This document shows, one piece after another, positions 15,601-24,050 of a DNA stretch of 64,000 nt (the first letter of the stretch is position 1; each line of letters opens with the position of its first letter). Below the pieces are notes generated by a model, which was not told the DNA's origin, did no database searches, and saw nothing but the letters and a program-made list of their open reading frames with translations. The stretch is from assembly GCA_029582155.1 (NCBI GenBank), contig CM055897.1, positions 94,780,046-94,844,045 on the forward strand. Reading direction: 5' to 3'. This stretch comes from Panopea generosa. Lineage: Eukaryota; Mollusca; Bivalvia; Adapedonta; Hiatellidae. Both the position numbers and the translations under genes were made by a program.

Positions 15601-18600
15601 GTTTGAAAACATTTTGACACTTTACAAATGAGAGCTGAGTTATACAGAAATGGCATGCGATAATATTACACCAGGTTACCATAAAAAATGTGCCATGGGT
15701 TTATTACACTCCTGCACTGTAAATTATGTGATAAAGAAACCATAGTGCGTGAAGGTATATGAAAAAAATTGTGTGCTACTTAATATTTATGGAAATATAC
15801 TGTTAATATTGAAGAAAGTGAAAAAATCATAACATTGACTAAATGATATATATATCATAAAACCCCTATATGGAATGTCATAGGGATCATATATACAAAA
15901 TTTGAACACAAAATCAAACATATATATTTAGCTTATCAGTTCTTGTGAAGAAATTCCACAATTTGATCCCTTTTAGGTCCATGCTGGTTCCTTATGAAAT
16001 TAAATTCCCTTTGAAGGACTTAGTCTCATTTGTTATGACTGAACAATGTTTCAGACCTAAAGATGATTAAAATAATTCTTAAAATGGATTGGACCATGAG
16101 AATTTCCTGTTTTCCCATGTAAAAATTAAAGTCCCCTTAGTGGCTTGAACAAATTTGAGAGAAACCATTTATATGTGGTACTACATGCAAACTAGTAAAG
16201 CTCCAGGGGCCCATTTCACTAACCTTCATAAGTCTTAAGAATTTCATACGAACAAATTGTGACATCTAGGAACATTTCATTTGCACAGTATTTTTTGCAA
16301 ATTTCAGAAAGAATACTTTTTGTAATGCTTGAAAAAAATTGTAAAATAAGTAAACGACACACGAAATGAATTTCCCCCTAACATATTTTCTTACCTTCAA
16401 ATTTTACACTAAGAAGTTCTTAAACTTACAAACTTTAATGAAACAGGCCTCAGGTCTTGTAGCTTTGTAGAAGAAGAAAATATTGATAGATAAAATGATA
16501 AGCTCCTAAGGTGGAGCCATTTTTAATAAATGTTTCATGTAAAAATGCTTGGCACCAAATTTGTTGAAAATTTGTCCACTTGTCTAAGTGAAGAAGTAGT
16601 TTAGTTTGAAGCAAAAGTCCATGACCAGATGACAGACACAAAGTGATCAGAAAAGCTCAAGTTGAGTTTTTGACAAGTGAGCTAAAAATAAATAATAAAA
16701 ACATTACCTGTAATGGTGAAGATAAAATTGAGCTGTCCAGTTTTTGTGCTGGCCATTTTGAGTTGATCAATGTCTTGCCTGTTTCAGCCATTACCACGGT
16801 CTGCGCCTCACTAAGTGGTGCAGCAATGATGTCCAACTGACCATCAGCATCCACATCTGTGATAAATGGAGCAGCGGCAAATGGGGAATGGGCTACTTCT
16901 GCTGTCCATAGTTTTATCAAGTTATATCCACATCTAAAATGTAAAATAAAGTTAACAATGATACACAGCCTATAGCTATTAATAAAAGTTATATATAGTT
17001 GTATTATAAGTATGGTAAAGTTAATATGTCCAAGAGCATTGTTTATTTTCTTCTTAGAAGAAAAACATTTTTTTTTCAAAATTGTTACAAATCAATTGAT
17101 ACTGGCGGTTGGAAAAATTAGTAAATAAAACAAGGTCACCCCTATTCCCATCTGCATATTTCATTTTGAGGCCGTAGAAGATTGGAATGTTATGACCTGA
17201 ACAAACAATACTTGCTATAAATAAATATATAAAAAAAATATAAGGATTTAGGTAGTGGGATGAACTGCTGTTAATGGATGTACAGACATTTTCAAATTAA
17301 GTACATTTAAATGCAACTTCCATAATCTTAGTGAATGAAGAAGATGCGGCGAAAACAGACATTTATGAAATGGTAAGGGTGAATATAACCAATATGGTGT
17401 GATGAATGCCACACTCAGTAGTTAATAAGGCCTCTATGGCTATGTCCCATGGTCCCAGTCTCCCAGAACTCTATGGATGATCCGAAAATACGTCGCAATT
17501 CAATTGGGTGTCGGACGTTTCGGTAAATAGCCAGTTCGGTAAATTGGATTTATATAGTAAACCGATTGGACGTTTCGGTAAAAAAGCAATTATATAGTAA
17601 TTATATGGTAATTGTATGGTAAAGTATATCACAACTCTCACGAATACAATAAATGATAAAAATTACTTTGTTTTTATCATTCGCTCCACTGTGTGTTATA
17701 TTGGGTATGGTCTAAACTGGTAGGGGATGGGGATAAATCACGAGTAAAATTGACGTACGTCGAACAAACGAACTTCGGGTCAACCAAAACAAATCAAGGA
17801 CATTAAGACATAATATGTTTAATATCTATTTTGTATCTATTACAAAGTAAAAAGTACATAGCACAATACAAACGTTAAATCATACATCATACACACATAT
17901 AAAGAATAAAATAGCACATTCAAAATTCAGCACAAATAACACGAAAAATAGCACATAATAATCATAAAAAATGAAATATATTGTACATTACGGCCTGTGC
18001 TATGTACTTTTTACTTTGATCCGCCGAAGAATCATTGCCAAAAATTAGGCCATACTGTACAATATGTTTTATTTTTTATGATTATTATGTGCTATTTTTC
18101 GTGTATGATTTAACGTTTGTAGTGTGCTATGTACTTTTTACTTTGTAATAGATACTATAAGAACTAAAAATGTGTTTGTTTTTTTACTCGTAATTTATTA
18201 AACATATCATGTCTTAATGTCTTTGATTTGTTTTGGTTGACCTGATGTTCGTTTGTTCGACGTACGTCAATTTTACTCGTAATTTATCCCCATCCCTTAC
18301 CAGTTTAGACCATACCCAATATAATACACAGTGGAGCGAGTGATAAAAAACAAACAGAGCAATTTTTATCATTTATTGTACTCGTGAGAGGTGTGATATA
18401 CTTTACCATACAATTACCAAATAATTACTATATAATTGCTTTTTTACCGAAACGTCCAATCGGTTTACTATATAAATCCAATTTACCGAACTGGCTATTT
18501 ACCGAAACGTCTGTAAATCATTTAATTTCTTTCTGCAAAATTTTAAATGAAATAGTTTTATTATAATAAACCTGTTTCTTTCCAGCTGGTCTGCCTTTGT

Positions 18601-18690
18601 TTTAGAAGCCAGATGATCTTCATTTGAACAAATAACAGAAAAATACGTGTAAAATAAACAAAAAATGAAAATAATTTTGCGGCTTATCAT
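602..18690 (-). CDS. DEX1-like FG-GAP/calcium-loop membrane protein, 14 exons
   Basis: Exons in coding order: 18572-18690, 16708-16933, 14385-14492, 13943-14047, 13149-13276, 11520-11652, 10702-10884, 9087-9283, 7765-7891, 6970-7263, 5990-6121, 5790-5921, 2141-2298, 602-740. All junctions are GT/AG and all phases agree, giving 726 residues with every exon, or 682 if only one of the two 132-nt exons is used. The start is the first ATG of an exon that encodes a hydrophobic signal peptide (MISRKIIFIFCLFY...). The body carries repeated Asp-rich loops of FG-GAP/EF type: DVDADGQLD, DINGDGMLD, DVNNDNKLE, DVNKDKTLE, DLDGDGYVE. The last exon encodes one transmembrane helix (WLLMAPFVAMVIILLV) and a short tail ending in a stop. 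Loop spacing, the late beta-rich region and the final helix resemble plant DEX1, a calcium-binding membrane protein. The animal function is unknown. Family assignment is from memory of the DEX1 layout. Confidence 0.8.
832..1065 (-). mobile_element. tRNA-derived SINE, family B
   Basis: Minus strand; shares AGTGATGAGAGACAAATG, CCAGTACTCGAACAC and CCATCGAGGGCTTACAG with the copies at 13364 and 14683; the tail is near 835 (TTAATATTCAATCAG). It lies beside, but not across, the last exon-encoded stop of the DEX1-like gene, in the intron between 741 and 2140. Confidence 0.6.
2305..2725 (+). mobile_element. 3' fragment of a non-LTR retrotransposon
   Basis: An open stretch encodes CQYCNANDLDDEFHFILICP, the Cys/His-bearing C-terminal motif seen after the reverse transcriptase in several LINE clades. 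Frame is lost soon after (an ...FRLIEYLTIFFW-like stretch appears in the next frame), and the 3' part ends AAATAAACTTTATGTTCTGT. It starts within about 10 bp of the splice acceptor of DEX1-like exon 2141-2298. Confidence 0.62.
3281..3660. repeat. Three tandem units each carrying an RFX X-box-like palindrome
   Basis: Units of about 130-160 bp begin with GTTGCCATAGCAAC (3281-3294), GTTGCCATAGAAAC (3444-3457) and GTTGCCATAGCAAC (3576-3589), each followed by TCTGATTGAAAAA-like sequence and a CACAAA...TTTCA block. They lie just left of the Harbinger-like element. Confidence 0.6.
3754..5537. mobile_element. PIF/Harbinger-like non-autonomous DNA transposon
   Basis: The ends are inverted repeats of about 40 bp starting GGGCTTTTCCAGAATTAAAT, including a C/G run and GGTCGGACGGCA; the subterminal regions both contain repeated AATTTTATGC motifs. 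It is flanked by TTA on both sides (3751-3753 and 5538-5540), matching the TWA duplications of PIF/Harbinger. The 1.78-kb interior encodes no recognisable transposase. GC content and CpG are higher than in the surrounding intron, and GGTAAGAAT near 4770 (minus strand) looks like a splice donor, so part of the interior may be captured host sequence. It lies in the DEX1-like intron between 2298 and 5790. Confidence 0.75.
5790..6121 (-). other. Tandem homologous 132-nt exon pair in the DEX1-like gene
   Basis: Exons 5990-6121 and 5790-5921 are each exactly 132 nt, both start and end in phase 0, and both begin with an ATG codon directly after the acceptor AG. Their 44-residue products align without gaps with 18 identities (both start MG-V/I-Y-L and share STR, EI, FDI and a C-terminal YT). 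The intron between them (5922-5989) is only 68 nt. The DEX1 family has, as I recall, a single such segment before the GSY...VTV block encoded by 2141-2298, so either the pair is alternatively used or the domain has been doubled. Confidence 0.8.
6683..6872 (+). mobile_element. tRNA-derived SINE, family A
   Basis: Starts in a worn A-box (AGTAGAGCATCAGATACAAG), has B-box-like GGTTCGAGCC, then TGGTGTCCTTCAGCAAGACT and AGCATGATTTATCTAAATTG, and ends ATGTAAAATAAATA. In the DEX1-like intron beside the 6970-7263 exon. Confidence 0.62.
8010..8915. repeat. Diverged tandem array, pearl-like
   Basis: About five diverged units of 130-150 bp, each with a TTGATGTTGATCA-like word (about 8155, 8320, 8458, 8612, 8752) and GCCTGAAAACTG further on, ending in GACAGACAGAAGGACA (about 8884). 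The layout matches pearl-like tandem-core elements. In the DEX1-like intron between 7892 and 9086. Confidence 0.55.
9814..9897. repeat. 42-bp tandem duplication
   Basis: CAATTGATATACACCAATAA begins copies at 9814 and 9856, followed in both by TGTCTGTCTTGTTTATCA-like sequence. Intronic. Confidence 0.75.
11268..11390. mobile_element. Pogo/Tigger-like MITE
   Basis: A 123-bp element with inverted ends CAGTAGAATTGTGTTGGCTT and its counterpart GAGCCATCGAAGTTCTACTG, flanked by TA on both sides (11266-11267 and 11391-11392). The CAGTAGAACYTCG terminus and TA duplication are typical of pogo/Tigger derivatives. Confidence 0.7.
11850..11947 (-). mobile_element. tRNA-like SINE head fragment
   Basis: GTGGCCTAGTGATGAAGGT followed by GGTTGAATGTTCAAATCCC on the minus strand gives worn A and B boxes. 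No recognisable body beyond about 60 bp. Confidence 0.45.
12675..12990. repeat. Recent 157-bp tandem duplication
   Basis: CTATCTGTCAAATAAATGG starts copies at 12675 and 12832; they differ by only a few substitutions and a short insertion (ATTTGC near 12905). In the DEX1-like intron between 11653 and 13148. Confidence 0.8.
13364..13627 (+). mobile_element. tRNA-derived SINE, family B
   Basis: A box TTAGCTCAGTCAGTAGCGCG, degenerate B box, body with GACATTCAACTCTCGCCGTT, AAAGTTATCAGTTACTTGCA and GGTTGGGTTAACTGCTCGTC, tail GGCATAAAAAATGCTAAATA. Confidence 0.68.
14683..14977 (-). mobile_element. tRNA-derived SINE, family B, nearly full length
   Basis: Minus strand: A box near 14965 (CAGTCAGTAGCGTATG), B box GAGTTTGAATCCC, full body, and an (ATCA)n tail at about 14683-14700. 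Confidence 0.68.
15173..15243 (-). mobile_element. tRNA-like fragment
   Basis: A minus-strand tRNA-like head (GTCAAGTGGTCTAAGGCATC, then GTTGAAGGTTCCCGTCCC) that is close to the fragment at 26757-26832. Too decayed to be a functional tRNA gene. Confidence 0.4.
17514..18511. mobile_element. Inverted-repeat element with GACGTTTCGGTAAATAGCC ends
   Basis: About 1.0 kb in the first intron of the DEX1-like gene. The left 320 bp is repeated in reverse complement at the right end with few differences, including a second internal GACGTTTCGGTAAA at 17573. The inner part also forms a weaker palindrome (about 17860-18170) with AGTACATAGCACA and its complement. No coding capacity and no convincing target duplication were found, so the superfamily is left open. 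Confidence 0.8.
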
Positions 18691-19522
18691 TTTTCATCGG
18701 GCGCTGACATCTTGGTTTTCATAATACTCGTATCCGGTTATATACAATATTGTTGTCATCATATAAACATTTCGCAGACACCGAACTTCTTTACGCAGTT
18801 CCCAAAGGTATAGATATTTACGAGGAATTACATATAGTAACTGTATACACATGCTTGATAATTTGTTATATAAAGTAAAGAGGATATGCCATACGGTATA
18901 TCGTCAGCAGGCGCGGATCCAGGAATTCAGTTTAGAGGGGGTGTCTTGCGGGGTACAAAACAAAACCTGAAAACGGACATACATATTTCAACTTTGTCAG
19001 AAGAAATAATAAAAAAGCTGTCCATACGCTCCTTATTCAATCTGGCTACTAATTACCCAATATATCTAATATTACGGAAATTCTTAAAAAGAGTTGTGAT
19101 TTTTTTGTATCTTTTATCAGTGATTTATTTACCCTTTTTATCTCTGCTTTTATACAAGGACATTTCTAGATATAATTCTTTGAAATATAATCTAAAATAT
19201 TAATGCAACTAAAAAATAATGATGGTAAAAATAAAAGTTTTTTTTCACAAATCCACTGAAAGAGAAAAGTAAAATTCTAATAATTTGTATAGTGTTCCGG
19301 ACTAGCCTGATTTATTAAGACGTGAATGGTCAGCTTTTTATTATTTGGATATCTGATATGCTGTCCAAAACAGCTCGGGAGACGCAAAATAAAAATCTTT
19401 AAAAGGCTCCTTAGAGACGTGTGATATGTCGGGCTAGTATCAGACATGCGCAGTATAGTGCGAACGTTGTCGTGTACGAAGTAGCCAATATTAGAAGTAT
19501 TCCGAATACCCGAAACAGAAAC
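18691..19522. promoter_or_regulatory. Shared intergenic region between two head-to-head genes
   Basis: The 832 bp between the start codons of the DEX1-like gene (minus) and the small charged protein (plus) must contain both promoters. No clear TATA box was found near either start. A GC-rich patch around 19440-19520 contains ATGCGCAGT, which resembles an NRF1-type half-site. A fragment at 18910-18950 (GCGCGGATCCAGGAATT) looks like one end of a DNA-transposon repeat, so part of the region is repeat-derived. Confidence 0.4.
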
Positions 19523-22500
19523 ATGGCCGCCAACAGGGAATCTCTCGAACAGCGATTTGCTGGAAGACTATTTGTTCACAGTCAAACGAGGTATATATGA
19601 ATAATGACAACAGTTTAATGATAATTTAATAACTTTTCACCAACTTAAAAATGGCCGTAAAGTACAAATATATATGTGATAAGTATCTTTTCGGTATAAA
19701 CAATCACCACATTTGTTGTTGCTAGGGGAAACAATGTACTTTTATTTTAAACATCTCTAAATCTATTTGTAATTTAAATGATAAATAATACAGTTTAAAA
19801 AAAGCACTTACCTATAAGAAGGAAACTATATACTGTTGAGTAATAATCACAATGTTTTTTTTTATATTTTTATTGCTATTCAGATATTTATTTTAGGCAG
19901 GTCATAAAAAATGGAGTTCCTTATTTTTGAAAAGATGAATCAAAATCAGATAAAATACTTTTTTCACAACTATTTCTCTGCAGTACTAAATCCTGCAGTG
20001 ATGGTAACATACTTGCTCCAAGACCAGACGTCCCTGGTTAAGAGTCCCCATTGTTTCAAATCAGTTTCTTCAAAAGAAATCACAAAGTGCCTTGTTTAAT
20101 CAATATGCATTAAAATTATGCTAGTTTTTGGAGGAAATGTAAAGTTTAACAGTTGGAGAGTCATACTCTTAATGCAATGTCAATTATATTAATCAGTAAC
20201 TCAAAATGCCAGTATATCTTGCTCAGGAATGAAGATGCCTATGTAACTATGGCCTCTGGAATTAGTGTAAAAATGATTGGAGGGCAAATCTGATTGGTTT
20301 ACTAATGACAATAACTTGTTACAATAAAAACAAATAATCAAACGGATATCTTTTACCATAAAATTTGAGGAAATATTTCTGCTTTGGCGGCAAACATTTT
20401 TGCCTTCATAAGTCTACAAAGGCAAACATTTGCCGCTATGACTGCAATCAGTTTGTTGCCATATATGTGTTTAAGTATGAGGAGCTTAATCAAAAGTCTC
20501 CATTGTAACTGATGAGTGTAAAGCATTTATGAAATAAGTCTTAACATGATAAAAAAATTAAAATATGAAATAAATAATGAGTTTGATACTATTGATCCTT
20601 ACTGTTTTTTATATTTTGTCTAGGAAAAAAATAGATAAACTTATTTATACCATGGGCAGAGGGCGAAATCTGTAAGATGTCTTTCTGTATTAAATGCACA
20701 TATATATTGTATCTGTTTTGCTAGATTATCAATTTATCAAAATAGAAATGTTTGCTATATATTTAATTCATAGTAACAGAATAAGTTTAAGTTTTAGCTT
20801 AGTAGAAATGATATATTATAGTTACAGTAACAATGCACACAATCAAATATTTATTTTCAGTACAGATCTATGTAAATAGCAATACTAGATAGATTAGGTC
20901 TTTTCTAAAGTAATATGTTTGGCTGAAAAGGTTCATGCATTTCAGATAAGGCTTGGATTAAGATGTATGTTTTTTGCCTTAAAATGATTTTTAGGACCTT
21001 GACTGCTACAAAAAAAAGGTGAAATAATTTTACTCATCTTTAGTCTGTGAATACATATGAGGTAAAAAAAAATAAAAACAGACAATGGGCATTGAAAAAC
21101 AAGAGTTGTCAGAAGACAACAAATCTCGTCTATGGGACAAAACTCACAACCCATGCAAAGATTGAGATTGGAGGCAAACACCAAAACTTAAACGCAACTA
21201 AATGCAAAAGTTTAACCTGGGTGTCTACAGATGACGCCAGGGTCATGGCACTAGCTCTCCTGGACATTCGTCCAGGTGAGCTAAAAAGTACTCTGTGCCA
21301 GTAAGGCCATAATAAATTATTTGCTAGATTATCATCCCCACCTGCCCCCTAATTTTGATGCCACCTGAACCTTTTTATTTTCATAAATAAAAAAAACATC
21401 AAAAATTTTAAAAATGAAAATAAAAAATAAAATCCTCCCACGCTCCCTGTTTTAAAGAAAAATTTGGATGATAATCTAGCAATTAATTTATAATGGCTTA
21501 GGTATGTTAGTTAGACATAAAGTTTGCCACATATGAGGATAATGTAGTGATGAACTAAAAAATGGGATATAAAATAATAGATCTTGTTACTTTATAAGGA
21601 AAAGATCTGTTTAACAATTTTCAAGAAATTTTCAAGGGCAATTACTCTGGACTTCTGTATGAGATTGGATTTGATCTTTATTGAGACAATATGCATTCTA
21701 AGCAAGTTTGATTAAGATTGAACTCAAATGTTTACTGAAATCAGAGCAAACATTGTCAAGTTTGTAAATTTGGAATGGTCAAATGGTTGTTACTAGTTGA
21801 AGATGTTCAGGCTCACAGGTTATCTAACTATTGAAACATTTTGCCAACAAAACTTTGTCAGCAAATTTGGTGAAGATTGGATATAAATGTGTACTCAAGT
21901 TAGAGAGTGACCATTTTTAGAATGATCATCCACCACAGTGGTTGTCTGGTGGCAAATCATCCACCTCGCATGTGGAAGGTCATGGGTTCGATCCCCAGCT
22001 GGGTCATACCAAAGACTAGGAAAGTGGTACTAGAAGCTTCCTCACATGGCCCTCAGCATTTTGAGGATAGTTCTAGATCTGCTAGGCACAGTGTCAGTAT
22101 AATGTGAATGGGTTGGGTATCAAATTACCACATGTCTGCAGCATGAAACTCCAGTGGGGCAGGGCTTAAAATACTGTCTCAAATGGACACCATCGTGATT
22201 TGATTGAAAAATGTTGAAGGGACTCTAAGCACCACACAACAATATTCGTATGATCAAAGGTCCAAAACTCTATAGTTACAGAGATGATTATGCTGGTTAT
22301 CAAACTTAATGTAGACATTTTGTCATTAAAATATCAACAAGTCTCGTGAATATTGGGTTATAATAGCTCAAGTTTAAGAGAGAGCTTAGTCAGTTTGGAA
22401 ATTTTAAAATAATCAAAGGGAATAACTTGATCGCTAATTATCAATCAAACAGCAACTAAGTGTTGAAGATTTGGTTATTAATTAATTTACAGTTAGAGAG

Positions 22501-24050
22501 AATTAAATTAGAGTGGGAACATTGCCAATTTGGCATATTGTAACTATCAGTTATATACTAACCACTTGTCATATATATCGTGACATTTTATCAATAACTG
22601 TTATGACCAAGTCTCACTCTGGTGAAAACTAGATTTTAATTGTTCAAGTTTTAAGGAAATATATTACTGTTACGACATATAATATATATCATACTGGTGA
22701 ATATTGGATATTATTATTCGAGTTAGAAAGAAGGACACGGATATTTCAAATGGACTAACATTTGGAGTGAAAAGTAATTATCCCTCGTCATCTGTTCAAA
22801 ATCAGGGCCATAAAAATTAAAAAAAATAAAAACTGCCAACTTCTACTTGAACAATATATACCATTATGTATATTATGCAATTGTGAATATTCTTTTGGTA
22901 TTCCATCCTTTATTTTTGTTAGGGCTTATACCACTATTATCCTGTTTAAGCATAGTTTATATAACAAAAGAATATGCACAAAGACTATAATAACCGTATT
23001 TGATATTTATTGTTTTAACAACATAATTTCAATTAAAATTACACAGTCATTTCTTTTAATCACTGTAAGAATAAACAGGAAAATAAATATAAAAAAAGAA
23101 AATAGTTATGCATGATACATTTTTATAATATTTTGCATATATATACAATGTAAATGATTTCACCCCATCAATATGACATGGGTTTATTAATCTACTTCAC
23201 CATTCCAGGGTACCCGAGTATTCAAGGACCCATGGTCAAGTTCCGAGACATTATGTTCAAGAATGGAAAACAGATATGAAGAATAGAGAACTTATTATAA
23301 AGGTATATAGAATAAATTTGATTACAACCTTCTATACTAAAAATTATGACAAACTAGTTCACTAAATTTGTATGACAAATCCTGGTTCGACCCCACAACC
23401 TTCTGCATGCAAGGTGGACACTACCACTAGACCACCACTGTGGTTTTATGTAGTTGCTTGTCAGTACACATATAAAAAATCTTAGTTGTCAGTCACAAAC
23501 ACCATGTAAACTTTCATAACTGTTATGATGCAAATTTGTTCTCATGTAGACCAAGACGATGATTCTTTCTGGAACTATACTAAAACTGTGCAAATTATAT
23601 ATATATTGTGGAGTGCATTGGCCAGTGGTAGAGCATCAGACCCAGGATTAGAGGGTCATGAGTTCAATCCCACACCATGGCTATACATGTATGATATCAA
23701 TGAGCAAGACAATTTACCAGCATGTACTTAGTACTGGTTATACCCAGGAAGAATTCAAGCATGATTTGTCTCAATTTGTTAGAAATTGTTTCAAAATCGA
23801 AGTAAAATAAATAAGCCTTAATAAGACTCTGCTTATTTTCCAGAATGCAGAGCTGGGTGGCGTCCCACATTATGAGCATGATGAAAGTTTGTTTCTTGAC
23901 AAGCGTGAACAAATGATGTACAACGTTGAAAACAGAAACAGAGTAGAGAGCAAATGCAGGATGCCAGACAGAGCCGTACTTCTACGCCCTCCATTTCATC
24001 ACGAAACATCACGATACCAGAGTGAGCTCATGTTTAGAAGAGATGCTTAA
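19523..24050 (+). CDS. Small charged protein of 122 residues, three exons
   Basis: Exons 19523-19590, 23209-23302 and 23844-24050 join in frame (68+94+207 nt) with GT/AG junctions, starting MAANRESLEQRFAGRLF and ending SELMFRRDA then TAA. The protein is soluble, rich in Arg, Glu and His, without signal peptide or transmembrane segment. The middle exon encodes a basic stretch around HGQVPRHYVQEWK; the last has VPHYEHDESLFLDKREQMM and a closing PPFHHETSRYQSELM. Length and composition recall small axonemal inner proteins, but I cannot name a family and make no functional claim. An AATAAA lies at 24307-24312 and another at 25817-25822. The 3.6-kb first intron holds a SINE and a pearl-like element. 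Head-to-head with the DEX1-like gene. Confidence 0.7.
21100..21288. mobile_element. Core-less copy of the GTTGTC-hairpin element
   Basis: Same 5' hairpin (21105-21120) and 3' end as the element at 30571-31456, here with a perfect CCTGGAC-ATTC-GTCCAGG stem (21059+200 to 21276) followed by TGAGCTAAAAAG, but only 190 bp long and without tandem core units. It is therefore a minimal form carrying just the two ends. In intron 1 of the small charged protein gene. Confidence 0.65.
21933..22215 (+). mobile_element. tRNA-derived SINE, family C
   Basis: A-box region AGTGGTTGTCTGGTGGCAAA, B box GGGTTCGATCCC, body AAGTGGTACTAGAAGCTTCC and GGTTGGGTATCAAATTACCA, ending AAATGTTGAAGGGAC. Confidence 0.68.
23386..23450 (-). 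mobile_element. Head fragment of SINE family C
   Basis: Only the tRNA-like head remains: TCTAGTGGTAGTGTCCACC, then GGTTGTGGGGTCGAACC. Confidence 0.5.
23609..23818 (+). mobile_element. tRNA-derived SINE, family A
   Basis: Well-kept A box (GGCCAGTGGTAGAGCATC) and B box (GAGTTCAATCC), body with TACTTAGTACTGGTT and CAAGCATGATTTGTCTCAA, tail CGAAGTAAAATAAATAAG. It ends only 25 bp before exon 3 of the small charged protein gene. Confidence 0.68.
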
